A DNA stretch of 64,000 nucleotides, from assembly GCF_030247195.1 (NCBI RefSeq), contig NC_080672.1, forward strand, positions 160,015,167-160,079,166. The letters run 5' to 3'. A program made the position numbers and the translations under genes. The notes beneath the pieces were generated by a model. The model made no database searches. It was not told the DNA's origin and saw nothing but the letters and a program-made list of their open reading frames with translations. Of this stretch, positions 22,128 to 34,010 are shown piece by piece. Numbering within the stretch: position 1 is the stretch's first letter; each line of letters starts with the position of its first letter. This DNA comes from Topomyia yanbarensis. Taxonomy: Eukaryota > Arthropoda > Insecta > Diptera > Culicidae.

Positions 22128-22258
22128 GATGAATCTGAGCAGTGGCGCCAGTTCGGTGACAGCGAAATGCACGATGTCTTCAACGTCGACGGCAACGGTT
22201 ACAACGTCGTCGACGTCCGGCGGTCTAATAACATCGCAAATTTCTTCAAACTCAACAG
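22128..22258 (+). CDS. Internal exon of the same gene (Ser/Thr-rich)
   Basis: The acceptor TTTAAATAG ends at 22127 and the donor TCAACAG|GTACCG follows 22258. In the frame set by the previous exon it reads MNLSSGASSVTAKC and then STSTATVTTSSTSGGLITSQ, ending with one base that pairs with the next exon. The alternative frame (DESEQWRQFGDSEMHDVFNV) is also open and looks protein-like. It would, however, end in a phase that meets a stop in the 23285 exon, so the Ser/Thr-rich frame is preferred with moderate confidence. Confidence 0.5.
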
Positions 22259-23284
22259 GTACCGTATTTAGTGTCAAACATGCCAATTTTGAGATAGATT
22301 CTTTCATAACACTACTGTATGATGATGGCTCTACAAGCAGTTGGCGCGTTGATTTGAGGGAAATGGATCTGCGGACCTAATCAGAAACCCGACGTTTTAG
22401 TATCTGGAGAAGCCATTGATTGTACACACTAAATGCTAGTTTGTAAGGTTCTTCCTTTTCCAGCTTAACCTGCGGACGCTGTGGTCGGTGTTAGATAGTC
22501 AACAAATCAGATATTTTAATTTTCTTTCCATACTCTTCCCGAAGTTGCCATTCAAATTATACTTCTTGTGTTTCGTGGGACGTTTTACGTGTAATAACAA
22601 AATTCGTTTGCTTTCTACTTCAAAATAATTAGGTATTCGTTCACAGTTTTGAAAATCTAATCATATCCAGCAGCCTCAATAATTAACCTCACACTTTTCG
22701 TTGCATAAAAATCAACTCCAGTATCACCAAGTCACAAACCATCGCGCCTATTTAAGCACAGTTGGTAGAGATAAATGCCTAAAGTCCAAGTTGTCTTTTG
22801 CATCCTACATTTACGAGAACTATGTGGATTTGTAACACATAAATAGGTACCCTTTATACTTTGAAGATATGATATTCCTTGAAAGCGCAGTGGTTCGTTA
22901 TTTGGTGGACATCGGTCTTGTGTGATTGTAAATGCACTCAAAGTTATTATTTCTTCCAAAACTATTCTACCATGATGTTCTCTCTACTAATGTTCCTTCT
23001 TTGTTGGCCTCAGTAATGGCCAAGGCCAAAAACCAGCAATGAGACAAACTTTCTATACCAACTTTTTGTTGGAGAAATGTCAAATATTCACCTCTCAGGT
23101 ACACAAGCACTCCAGCTGGACAACTCAACGTATTGAAAATCCGTTGTTTCATTTATATCGCTAACTTTAGAACCTTTTTAGATTAAATGATATGAATTAT
23201 TTTGTAATAATTGCTACCACCTGTTCTAACTTTTTTTATATGTGCTCTCCTTTTCTTTCGGTACATTTCTTTGACCGATCATAG

Positions 23285-23595
23285 ATGAGTTGCAACATGC
23301 AGAAGATGGCAATAACTCGGGAAACGAGCTGCAGTCCGGCGACGATCACAACGTCGAAAACTTTGGCGGTATCGGCGTCGGCAACTGCACCAATAACAAC
23401 AATAATCATCATAGCGGACCGAAGCATGGTCCCAGCGGACAGCTACAGGCATCAGGTGGAAACAACAGGTTACGCGGTTCGTACCGTATTAGTCAACCAT
23501 ATTATTCAAACAACAGCAATGTCAGCTATCAGCAAAATTGCTTTCAAAGGAATTATGAACCGACGCCGCCACCACCGCCAAAGTGCAGGTGGTAG
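23285..23595 (+). CDS. Terminal exon of the same gene (Asn/Gly/Pro-rich C-terminus)
   Basis: The acceptor GACCGATCATAG ends at 23284. The frame reads DELQHAEDGNNSGNELQSGD, a GNCTNNNNNHHSGPK block, RLRGSYRISQPYYSNNSN and a final EPTPPPPPKCRW before TAG 23593-23595. Low-complexity N and P runs suit a disordered C-terminus of an RNA-binding protein. About 100 codons are open in this frame. A second open frame overlaps (MSCNMQKMAITRET) but is less convincing. A donor-like TGCAG|GTGGTA just before the stop might allow an extra exon. Confidence 0.6.
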
Positions 23596-24390
23596 ATATT
23601 TTTGCTTCCCCTCCTGAATTCGTCTTTGGGAAAAGCAAACTTTGGAAGTGTCGAGTGTTTGTGATTCGTTAGTGTTTCTTATTACTGTGAATTAAATTAG
23701 CGCTTTCGATGAACCTCTGCTATAGCTTCAGGTGCGGAACCGCACATCAAGTCGTTAGGGAATGAATTTGAAATATAACCTATTCATGTACTGTATATAC
23801 ATATTTTGATCTAACCAAGACTTAGAAAGTTAAAATGTGTTATTAAAAAATAGATATTATTTTACTGATGATATGAATTTTTATTTTTCAAAAGAAATAC
23901 ATTATAGCATATTGTCGCTCGCATAGTTGATGCATGACGTTTAACAACTCAAACTGAATAGGACTTCAGCGTCAGCGCCACTTTGACTTCAACGTATCCG
24001 TTGAGCATTTAAAAGAATGACGGACGTTTTGACGCATCGTGCATGTACAATGGTAGATTGTGTGGCGTTCGAATCCTGTCAACAGTTATTGTTTTTAATT
24101 TTTTTTTCGAGCATGTAAGTTTCGAAGTAATTGAAGTTTTGTAATTGGCCAGATTTTGAGACTCCGGAACGGATCAAGGGAAATGGACCACAGGTAGTGG
24201 ATATGTTCATTGAACATAAACTGGAAAATAGAGAATCCTAATGAAAAATCGTTCCTCAGTAGTCGTCTGGAGAAACAAACCTTTCGTACCCCAACTAATC
24301 CAGAGTGTCGGATATTTATTACGTTTATTGTGAACCTGTTTGATGCGTTTATGTAAGTCAGTGTGTAGTCGAATAGATACAGAAAATATA
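23596..24390. other. Probable 3' UTR and flank
   Basis: AT-rich sequence follows the stop at 23595. No canonical AATAAA was noted in the first 250 bases, and no other feature is recognisable. Confidence 0.35.
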
Positions 24391-25228
24391 CAGTATTAGT
24401 AACTTATCGCTTTATTCGGGTATTATAACGATTGAGAACATTTAGAACTTGATGCTTCGCGATGTTTTTGATAACACATGCTACTTGGGATAGTGGCAGG
24501 ATTCAGAGAATCGCTCAAATTAGCATAGAACAATATCCGTGCAAGAAATCTCAAAGATTAAACCAATGCAGTGGAAAAGCGGAAAAAGGTGTATAAAATA
24601 GAAATAAAAACGAATTATTGCTAATCCTCCGATAATAACATATCTAAATTCTCCAATCAATGCATTGTGTAGGGAAAACTGAATTTTCCTAAAGGGGTTA
24701 TATATGGTTTTGGAATAGATTTGAAGTCCATACTCAATAGCGTTTACTCAAATTCCTAAAGCGGATGAGAACTAAGCATTGAAATTTCAGCTCTTGATAT
24801 CGATATCGATATACTTTTTCTAAAAATGGCTTCCCAGTAGTATCTTTGATCTAAATTATTATCCATAATCCTAATGCCAAATAACAAATAAAAAACACTC
24901 GAAACTCGTTAGGGAAAATCATTATCATTACTGAAATTTTCTTTTTCACGAAACTTTTCGAAACTTCTATGAAAATTTTCAAATACTGTATAATTTACAT
25001 AATCTTATTAGGAACAGTTGTTTAAGAAGCTTTTGTAATATTGTATAGGAAAAGCTGAAAATGAATTTTCTCTATCTGCAATATATAAACCCTTAAGTAT
25101 ATCAATTACTTTAGGATACCCATTTAACATAAACTATCGCACGCATGGGAATAGGTTGGCCGAATTTTGGAAGAAGTCGATAAAATAACCCCTTGAAAAC
25201 TACTAAAAAATTGGTGTAGTTCGATGCA

Positions 25229-26945
25229 ATTGAAAGCAGTGCTGCATTCGGTAACCGTAAACAGAAAACCTTCCTACACGGTCGCAAGCACTCATATTCG
25301 ACTCTCTTTCCGTGTAAGTTCTCACACTGAGATAGCGTCATATACTGTCAGCCATACTACGTGAGTGCCTTTGCGGAAAAATGTTCTGTCTTTTTGCTCT
25401 TTTGCTCACTTCGTTTCGTTTCAGCTCACGATGACAGTCAGTTTCGAAAGTTATTGTCATTAAGTCTGCACGATACAAGCCTTGAATTCAATATTACAGT
25501 TCAAATACATTTATCCGTTTAAAAGTGGTTTGGTTGCTAACCAAAGATTGTTCGAGAAAAATTGTATTTCAATTTCCTTCGCCGTTTGGATAAGAGCTGT
25601 GAAAGAATTACGCGCATTCATAAATTCATTCGATGTATGACTATGGAACATGCTAAAGCAATGTAATATTTAATAATAGGTATAATATTCGTGTTGTATT
25701 CTATAGGCTTCCCCAGAGTGTATGTAAGGAGAGTGAAGACAACTGTCATGATTATCCGTCAGTGATATTCCAAACGAACAAACGACCTGTCAAAATACAT
25801 GAATTTGACTCGTTTGGAATGACACTGACAAATAATAATTGTTCCAATTTTGACAGTGTCGTCACTCTCCTTATATGCACTCAGGGCTTCCCTAATAATA
25901 TGAAACAGACTTGTTTATTCGCAATCGCAGTAGGCAGAGTTAAAATGCAAGGAAAACAAAACAAATAGATTTTTTCGTCATGTTGATGTGTTTGGTTAGT
26001 TGAAAATGTGCTCTATCTCTTGATAAATATGTTTACAGGTAACCAGGTCAAAAGCATATAGGGTGGGTGCTCCTATAGTTGAGGTATACCAATAGTTGCA
26101 GTAGTGGGTTATACGCCTAACTACGGTACCAACCATCAACAAATATTTTTTTTATCGATTCATCGCACTAAAATTATGCGACAATAAAACTGTTATCCTT
26201 GAAATTTGCTCAAATAACTATTGAAAAAAATGATTTTCTTAGAATTTTGAGCTCCCTTGCACCTATAGTTGATGTAGTGTACCTATAGTTGCTAGTCCCA
26301 TAAGAAAGCAATGGGATTTGCAACAATAGGAACCGAAATTAGCGATTGCACCACTATTGGTACATGTGTTCCTATAGTGGTACAAGCGGTTTTGAATACA
26401 TAAATTGGTTACTAAGCTATCTTTATATTTTTCCTATGAAGTAGGGACTGAAAGCTTTCGTTTAATGTCATCATTGCCCGTAGGTCTATTAATCGATTTT
26501 TTATTAAAAATTTTCCTTAAGCATGCGACTATTGGTACATCCACCCTAGATATCTTTCAAGTTTAAATATCAGTATATTACTGTTTTCGTTCGAATTTAA
26601 GGCAAGTGCAGAAGGGTCAATAAATACTGGCTAGTGATTGAATCATATGGTGATAATTAAATGAATAAAAACTACGCTTGTTGAATTTACGAGGTAGACA
26701 AAACAGCGCGAGGTAAACAAAACTGAAAGAGGAGAATTTGCATTGTGTGCTGACTTGACTCTGCTGTCTGTGCTGCGTGCCGTCATTTTTTCTCACTCTC
26801 CCTCGTCACTGTTGCTGTCACTCACTATGCTCAGTTTTGGTTGCTCAAGTTCTCTCAACTGAAAAAGACGATCATTTTGATTTGTGACCGAAGTTTTACG
26901 TACATTTTGATGAAAAAGTGATAGTCATGATTTCGTGCAACTCTG
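25229..26945. repeat. Tandem duplication, unit A (1717 bp)
   Basis: Unit A and unit B (26946-28485) are almost identical. Both starts and the end of B share the 8-mer ATTGAAAG (25229, 26946, about 28486), so the duplication is bounded by microhomology. The 177-bp length difference is accounted for by a 171-bp MITE plus its 8-bp duplication in A and a 2-bp indel (GACTTGTTT versus GACTTTTGTTT). Confidence 0.9.
25714..25884. mobile_element. 171-bp hAT-type MITE
   Basis: The ends CAGAGTGTATGTAAGGAGAG and CTCTCCTTATATGCACTCAG are imperfect inverted repeats. The element is flanked by GGCTTCCC at 25706-25713 and 25885-25892. Unit B has the empty site with a single GGCTTCCC (near 27423), which proves the 8-bp target duplication. 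An 8-bp duplication and CAG termini fit the hAT superfamily. Confidence 0.95.
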
Positions 26946-28485
26946 ATTGAAAGCAGTGCTGCATTCGGTAACCGTAAACAGAAAACCTTCCTACACGGTC
27001 GCAAGCACTCATATTCGACTCTCTTTCCGTGTAAGTTCTCACACTGAGATAGCGTCATATACTGTCAGCCATACTACGTGAGTGCCTTTGCGGAAAAATG
27101 TTCTGTCTTTTTGCTCTTTTGCTCACTTCGTTTCGTTTCAGCTCACGATGACAGTCAGTTTCGAAAGTTATTGTCATTAAGTCTGCACGATACAAGCCTT
27201 GAATTCAATATTACAGTTCAAATACATTTATCCGTTTAAAAGTGGTTTGGTTGCTAACCAAAGATTGTTCGAGAAAAATTGTATTTCAATTTCCTTCGCC
27301 GTTTGGATAAGAGCTGTGAAAGAATTACGCGCATTCATAAATTCATTCGATGTATGACTATGGAACATGCTAAAGCAATGTAATATTTAATAATAGGTAT
27401 AATATTCGTGTTGTATTCTATAGGCTTCCCTAATAATATGAAACAGACTTTTGTTTATTCGCAATCGCAGTAGGCAGAGTTAAAATGCAAGGAAAACAAA
27501 ACAAATAGATTTTTTCGTCATGTTGATGTGTTTGGTTAGTTGAAAATGTGCTCTATCTCTTGATAAATATGTTTACAGGTAACCAGGTCAAAAGCATATA
27601 GGGTGGGTGCTCCTATAGTTGAGGTATACCAATAGTTGCAGTAGTGGGTTATACGCCTAACTACGGTACCAACCATCAACAAATATTTTTTTTATCGATT
27701 CATCGCACTAAAATTATGCGACAATAAAACTGTTATCCTTGAAATTTGCTCAAATAACTATTGAAAAAAATGATTTTCTTAGAATTTTGAGCTCCCTTGC
27801 ACCTATAGTTGATGTAGTGTACCTATAGTTGCTAGTCCCATAAGAAAGCAATGGGATTTGCAACAATAGGAACCGAAATTAGCGATTGCACCACTATTGG
27901 TACATGTGTTCCTATAGTGGTACAAGCGGTTTTGAATACATAAATTGGTTACTAAGCTATCTTTATATTTTTCCTATGAAGTAGGGACTGAAAGCTTTCG
28001 TTTAATGTCATCATTGCCCGTAGGTCTATTAATCGATTTTTTATTAAAAATTTTCCTTAAGCATGCGACTATTGGTACATCCACCCTAGATATCTTTCAA
28101 GTTTAAATATCAGTATATTACTGTTTTCGTTCGAATTTAAGGCAAGTGCAGAAGGGTCAATAAATACTGGCTAGTGATTGAATCATATGGTGATAATTAA
28201 ATGAATAAAAACTACGCTTGTTGAATTTACGAGGTAGACAAAACAGCGCGAGGTAAACAAAACTGAAAGAGGAGAATTTGCATTGTGTGCTGACTTGACT
28301 CTGCTGTCTGTGCTGCGTGCCGTCATTTTTTCTCACTCTCCCTCGTCACTGTTGCTGTCACTCACTATGCTCAGTTTTGGTTGCTCAAGTTCTCTCAACT
28401 GAAAAAGACGATCATTTTGATTTGTGACCGAAGTTTTACGTACATTTTGATGAAAAAGTGATAGTCATGATTTCGTGCAACTCTG
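26946..28485. repeat. Tandem duplication, unit B (1540 bp)
   Basis: Unit B is a near-identical copy of unit A without the MITE. Both units contain several CCTATAGTTG / ACCAATAGTTG / CTATTGGTAC motifs of unknown meaning. No coding capacity is evident; the short minus-strand frame at its start recurs at unit A and is accidental. Confidence 0.9.
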
Positions 28486-28781
28486 ATTGAAAGAAAATAT
28501 TCTCAGAAAATGGGATGACAAAAATTGATTCGCGACATTTTGTTTGTTCATAATAAACTGAAGCTGTTAAAAAATTCTTTCCTTCCCTTTATGTAGTCTA
28601 ATAACTATTTCGGTCTTCTAGCGCAATAATTTAAAAAAACGATTTTTTTATTTTTGCGTATTTGCATGATCAAGAAAGGATTTGCTCAAATTTAGCCTTG
28701 TTTGTCTGCTAGAGCCCATCAAACATATTTTCATATGAGGCTGATAAATTTGGGGGCTGATCAAATCGGGTCTCCAATGTA

Positions 28782-28812
28782 TTATTTATTTTATTTATTT
28801 ATTTATTTATTT
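28782..28812. repeat. (TTTA)n microsatellite
   Basis: Seven TTTA/ATTT units lie at the junction between the end of element copy P and the LINE fragment. Confidence 0.85.
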
Positions 28813-28953
28813 TGGTTTGGAGAGAGCCAGGAGGAGAATTGCGAGGACTGTATATCTGGGTAGTAGGGACAGTTCTCTTCCCCCGGTCGATCCCTTCTTG
28901 ATGAAGTGGGGAAGCTACTTTCTTCTCTTCTTCCTCAAACCGGTTACTGCTGG

Positions 28954-30792
28954 TCACATCTGTAACGGTAGAAGCCGCAACAGAATTCGCTCGGAGATGA
29001 ATTGAAGATGGACTGTCGAAACTACAACACGATTACTTCCAGAACTACCGACAGCGACCGGCACTTGGGAAAGACTTTGTGTAGTTTTCGTTGTTATAGC
29101 TGTTCCATCTCGAAACGATGATCTCGATGGGTCTTCTCCGGGCGATAGCAAGTGGTGATGTGGAAGGAGCGTATCGTCGATGTTGTCATTCAAACCTGAA
29201 AGAACATCAAAACAAGCAGTACCTGCGAGGAGATCGACAACTTCGGAACTGATCTGAGGAAGGTCCAGCCCCACAGTGCTAACTGCTGTCGTACAAACTA
29301 CACTATTATGCTCACGAACACCGACTGCGGTCGGCATTGGGGATAGACTTTGACGTTTTATTGTAGATGACGATCGAGTTGCTCTGGTTTGTAGGTTTGT
29401 TGACTGAAGTGGTGAAATCGGTGTTCCTATCGGCCACAGAGGTGAATTCACTATCAACGGGTTGGGGTATGACGGCCCGGATAGTTCCTTCATCCTGCTG
29501 TGCTTGCGTTGGAAAGAGTACTACACTTTCCTCTCTTCCAAACCGATCTATCTCGTGGTCTGTATTCGTGCGTGGGTTGTCCTTGGTATCCAAACGTTGA
29601 TGAAAATGAGAGTTATCGAAGAGGCTGGCTAGGAGGCGTCTCGGTAATGTCAATGTCATCGTCTGAATAATCCATAGTTTCGTTGGTGGTAGTGACAGCG
29701 GTTCTTTTTGGTGGTGGACTTAAGTTATCCGGTGAGGTTGTCCTGGGTTTGTTGAACGGGGTATGTTGTTTCTGCGATCTTCCTCGTTTTGAATCCGTAT
29801 TAGTCGCTGGTGAGATGTTCGTGGATCTCGTTATAGGCCCGATTGGCTGGTTTGTTTGCTTCTGTTCTTTGCTGTGCTGTGGTTTTTCTTGACTGGCGGA
29901 CTGTTGTTTGATGTACGCCATCATTTGCTCAATTTTCTCGTTCTTGCGTTTGTTCTCTGCCAGAAGTTTAACGATCTGCTCATCCTTCTTCTTCATTGTC
30001 TGCTCCAGTTCTTTAAATTTATTCAGGTTCTCGTTTGATTGCGCTGCAGCCTGGGCGTAACTAGATTTTGCTGTTCAGCTCTTTTGCGCGCTTCCGGGAA
30101 TGTCAAATTGTCGCGGATTTTTATTTTTTTACCTCTACTTCCTTGGCTTGTTGGTTAGTGATCACCTTTACAATTTATGCAAAACTGGGCTGCTCGACAT
30201 TTTTCTTCGACTTGATGTTCTCCAGAGCAGTTAGCACAACGCTGCGGGCCAGGACAGCGAACACGCGTATGACCATATTTGAAGCAACCATAACAAATCA
30301 TCGGGTTTGGGAAGTACGGGCGGGTAGGGACGCGAAGCAAACCGATCTTCATGTATTCCGGGTATGTGGTTTTGCAGAAGGTCAAGATAAGCGCTGGCGT
30401 ATTCACTCTTTTCTCCTCTTCCTTTCGTGTAATTCGGTGTACACGAATCACACACTGGTTTAGAATTTCTTGTAAAACCTCCTTCTCTTCAAGGTGAATC
30501 AGATCGTAGCAGGAAATTACGCATCTGCTTACGTTCAGATTCGGATGAGATTCAACCACAACATCAGTACCGTCAATTAGCTCGGTCATTTTTGTCAGTT
30601 TGACCACTTGGACTGGGTTCCGAACTCGAAGGGTATACCGTGCCCTTGAGCTTCGGTATTTGCACCTTCAATCAGATCTCCAGCCACTACCTCAACCGAT
30701 TTGCCAATAACGAACGGGTTTCTTGGCAAAGGTACACCGTCTTTGCCGGTTAACTGCAGGAACGTCAATTCGCCGCTACTACCGGCCGCCAT
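28954..30792 (-). pseudogene. Non-LTR retrotransposon ORF1 (gag-like), decayed, no ORF2
   Basis: Minus-strand frames collinear with a LINE ORF1 start near 30792 (MAAGSSGELTFLQLTGKDGV). The middle piece (30607-30155) has SRCVISCYDL, VHRITRKEEEKRVNTPALIL, GLLRVPTRPYFPNP and a CCHC knuckle CYGCFKYGHTRVRC (CX2CX4HX4C), followed by CANCSGEH and CINCKGDH, typical of jockey/I-type ORF1 proteins that bind nucleic acid. A frameshift near 30610 separates it from the N-terminal piece, and a stop follows GDH at 30155. A coiled-coil-like K/E-rich piece (29996-29613) and S/T/P-rich pieces (29659-28954) continue. The reverse-transcriptase ORF is absent: the copy ends in a microsatellite. Confidence 0.75.
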
Positions 30793-31480
30793 TTTGAATC
30801 ACACCACCAGACGTTGGAGAATACGCTGTGGTACGGTCACCAGATACCAACCCCAAATGGACAATAAAGGTGAAGAAAAGGATAGATCTTACCTTATTTG
30901 CCCCTTCAACGTTGACATTTTCGAAGTGTTCCCACACTTTTGGGACACACTGTAGGTAAGCAGAATCGTAACTACCTTTTTTCCGCTTCTGAGTTACCTT
31001 TAATGAATAATACGCGCAAAAAACCACTTTGCAATTTATTCCTTTTTTCGCCGTTTCAATATTTTTAACACGCACTGTGGCGTCCAATTCACACTGTACC
31101 ACGCTCTTTGGCAGGTCAAAGCAAGAAAAAAAATATTTTTCTTTTTTTAAAAACTTTTCGTCAATTTTCCAACTTGAAAAAAAACATGCTTCCAGCCCAC
31201 CGTCACCGTCACACAGTCAGTAGATGAAACTAGCCGGGCGACCGCACTGGCAGCCACAGCGATGACTGTTTGTTTTGATTTTATTGCCGCATGGGTAAAC
31301 TAAAATCCACTTATTTCAGCCGTTTCTTTACCGATTTGCACCAATTTTTCGCTGTTAGTTATTTAAAAACCACTTCACTCGTCTTTTTGCACTAGTTTGG
31401 ATCGCGATGGTGAAAACACGCCAAAAGCACCGTGTAAAGTTAGAGAACACGCGCTGTTTAGACCGTACGGAACGGTGTTT
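30793..31480 (-). mobile_element. Probable 5' UTR of the LINE copy
   Basis: This lies directly upstream of ORF1 on the minus strand. It is moderately GC-rich compared with its flanks and has no coding pattern. The outer limit (about 31480) is a guess from the change in composition. Confidence 0.35.
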
Positions 31481-31603
31481 CCAACTCAGATGAAGAAAAA
31501 TTGTGGGATAATGTAATTCAAAGTTAAAAAAAATCTTAAAAATTCACCATTTTCAAATACTTACATACAAAAATTATCATTCGAAAAAACTGTTTTGCCT
31601 TTC

Positions 31604-31980
31604 CCCTACAGAAAGGTTATGCAATCACTCTGAACATCTACAACTTAATCTCGGCCCGGAGGGCCATGTATCATATACCATTCGACTCAGTTCGTCTAAT
31701 ACGACAAATGTCGGTGTGCGTGTGCGTATGTGTGTGTATGTATGTATGTGACCAAAAATGTTCATCGGTTATTCGGAGATGAGATTTTCTCAAAATTTGT
31801 CTTAAATGAAAGATACAACGCTCCCATAGGCTGCTATTGAATTTGTATTTAATTCCGACCTCCGGTTCCGGAGTTATGGGTTGAAGAGTGTAGCTACACA
31901 GCCATTTTACATTTTTGCCTTTCTCCTATACAAAGGTTATGCAATCACTCTGAACATCTTCAACTTAATCCCGGCTTAAT
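31604..31980. repeat. Dispersed repeat with terminal direct copies
   Basis: The block AAAGGTTATGCAATCACTCTGAACATCT occurs at about 31612 and again at about 31935, bracketing a region with ATACCATTCGACTCAGTTCG and a (TG)n/(TATG)n run (31713-31752). Similar ATACCAATCGACTC plus (TG)n sequence occurs at 42637 and 46128. It looks like an abundant mosquito repeat family; its class is uncertain. Confidence 0.5.
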
Positions 31981-32012
31981 TTTTTTTGACTTATATAGGT
32001 TTTCTGTATTTT

Positions 32013-32352
32013 GACAGGGGCGTAGCCAAGGGTATGCGGCGAGGGTTTGCACATCTCCCCACACATCACATACCACCCTTTCTTAAACCCCCTTCCCCCA
32101 TCAAATCCCATCCCATCAAGCCTCCCCTAATAAAATTTCCTAGTGCCTCTAGAATAAGCTTGAATTTTGAAATGAACGCATTACGTAATAGGCAATAACC
32201 GCATTTAATAAAAACCAGTGAAAAATTTAGTTTGAAATGATTTTGAGTTTGAAACTATGTCAAAACTGAAACTAATTTAAAATTTCTTGGCAAGATGAAT
32301 ATTTTTGGCTGGGTCCGGACCCCTCTAACTCTCCTTCTGGATCCGCCACTGG
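32013..32352. mobile_element. Non-autonomous hAT-like element (CAGxGGCG termini)
   Basis: The left end CAGGGGCGTAGCCAAGG faces the right end GGATCCGCCACTG (reverse complement CAGTGGCGGATCC). Such termini are typical of many non-autonomous hAT elements. Target duplication could not be established. The interior is AT-rich and non-coding. Confidence 0.5.
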
Positions 32353-32639
32353 TTTCATGTGTTTCAGCGTCGACACATAGCATCTCAAGTTCGTGGCTGT
32401 CGATCCGTTGTATGTATGTGCAAATCGTACTGAATATGTATTATACATTTCTACCATTATATTGAACCTAACCAGCCATGGAATCACAGTTTGGATAAAT
32501 GAGAGTGGAACAATTGCACATCTAGGTGGAATAAACAGGTTTTTTCTGAAGTCATTGATTAGATTATGGTTTGAAAAACAGTTTTGTCCAAAAAATGATC
32601 AAAAACCCAAAAAATCATTTTTTGCTATTTTGACCAGGA

Positions 32640-33180
32640 TTTGATAGTATTTACGCCTCTGTGCGTCGGGCGGTGACTTATCGGACCCTTGGGGAATCCT
32701 CCAAATCGGGTTAGATCTTAATATCGTTTCGGTTCCAATTTTGATGAATGCAGGTACAAAGGTGAGAATGGAGACAATTTCCCTAGTAGCGCTCTGATGC
32801 GAGTCAACACCACAAAGCAGTACAGGACACAACGAAGAAAACTAGAAAAAAGAGAAAGAGATGTGCTAAATTATTATATTGATTGATTTTAGGTAGAGAT
32901 ATATGAGGAATATATAGGTGAGATCGCGGCATGGTATAACATCTCGAACCGGGACATTGGGTGGTCTTCCTCGGGCCCGGAGGGTATCCGTTAGCCGAGA
33001 CCTGACGTAACTGTACTCGGTGCACGCCAAGACAAGTTGTTAGATATCGTGATAGTGGTCGCCACAAGCGCAGATACCACTATCCACGAGTTCTAAAGAA
33101 CCGCGGTCGGACGGGCTTCAACCATCGCTTATCAGGAATGATCTTCATCGCTGGCTCTACCGGCACATATACTTTTCAAT
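32640..33180. other. GC-richer segment, possible retroelement fragment
   Basis: Compared with its neighbours this stretch is less AT-rich. On the minus strand it reads as short broken frames (for example TCLGVHRVQLRQVSANGYPP). No domain was recognised, so it is left unassigned. Confidence 0.3.
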
Positions 33181-33379
33181 CGTTCCCTTGCTGAAAATAG
33201 TTTTCACACTAAGTGGAAAGAGGTTTTGATTTTGCCCTAACCACATAACCATGATGTCACCAATTACTGAGGAATGTTAATTTAAAGCAGCCTTTCAAAA
33301 ATCTTCGAGAGGTTGTGTTGTTAGATGTTATCTATCCCGCAGTAAAACACATCATCAGTTCGGACCAGCATGATTTTAA

Positions 33380-33507
33380 TAGTGTTTTCGTTTTTTCCTG
33401 GTGCTACACCGGTGTAGTGCAAAAAAAGAGACAGACTGATTACACCCAAGTTTGAATGAGTGGCACCGACTACACCAGTGTAGTGCACAGTCAAAAACGA
33501 AAACGAC
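33380..33507. repeat. Palindromic MITE with CTACACCGGTGTAG motif
   Basis: GTTTTCGTTTTT and GGTGCTACACCGGTGTAGTGC face GACTACACCAGTGTAGTGC and AAAAACGAAAACGAC. The CTACACCGGTGTAG core is shared with the palindrome at 16691-16868. Confidence 0.6.
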
Positions 33508-33929
33508 ATAAGAAACCCGCCGACAACTAGGCTTAACGAAATATTTAATTAATGTTATTGTTGTGTAATTTAATGTAACATCCGTCAGCAGTATTTTAAC
33601 TTAACTTTAATTTAATTTATAATGTGGATCCCTTAACAGGAAATCTAATTCCACTGGGATTCCACCTTAGTGAATTATCTTAACTAAATTGTACACCAGA
33701 AAGATATAAATGTCTGTCTCAGCTCAGTTGCTTTATTTATTTTGTTTTGAAGTAGAATACTTCTAATGTTTCAATATGGGGTCCCGTTTCAAAAATTTCA
33801 GTTAACGCCAAAACAAAGATTTTTAGAAAATCCTTCGAAAACAGCGAGGAAACTGCGCAATTTGCAAGTATTTCTCACGCAGAGCCGTCAAAAAGGAGCA
33901 TGTAAGCGTTTCATTACATACGGGAATGT

Positions 33930-33966
33930 TATATATACAGGCCACGCGAGCTTGTTTTGTATCAGT
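33930..33966 (+). promoter_or_regulatory. Relic histone core promoter (TATA and TCAGT initiator)
   Basis: TATATATA at 33930-33937 is followed about 30 nt later by TCAGT at 33962-33966, the spacing and initiator type of insect histone promoters. It lies about 50-80 nt upstream of the degenerate H4 start region. Confidence 0.55.
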
Positions 33967-34010
33967 GGGTGCTCGCTTACCACACGAGCAGCATCCTCGT
34001 CCGGACGGTA

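Larger units (their letters stand above)
24400..28778. mobile_element. Large repeated element, copy P (carries a tandem duplication)
   Basis: 24400-25220 matches 36760-37990 (direct, ignoring a solo LTR there) and 48600-50510 (inverted). The shared blocks include GAGAACATTTAGAACTT and CTTCGCGATGTTTTTGATAA. The right end near 28776 is the CAxTG-type terminus (GGGTCTCCAATG then TA). No coding region survives, and the element's left end was not found. Inside it lies the tandem duplication 25229-28485. Confidence 0.6.

Noticed and set aside
25111..25341. Small minus-strand protein MTLSQCENLHGKRVEYECLR
   Set aside because: Its repetition at 26855-27058 is explained by the tandem duplication, and the frame has no start context or domain.
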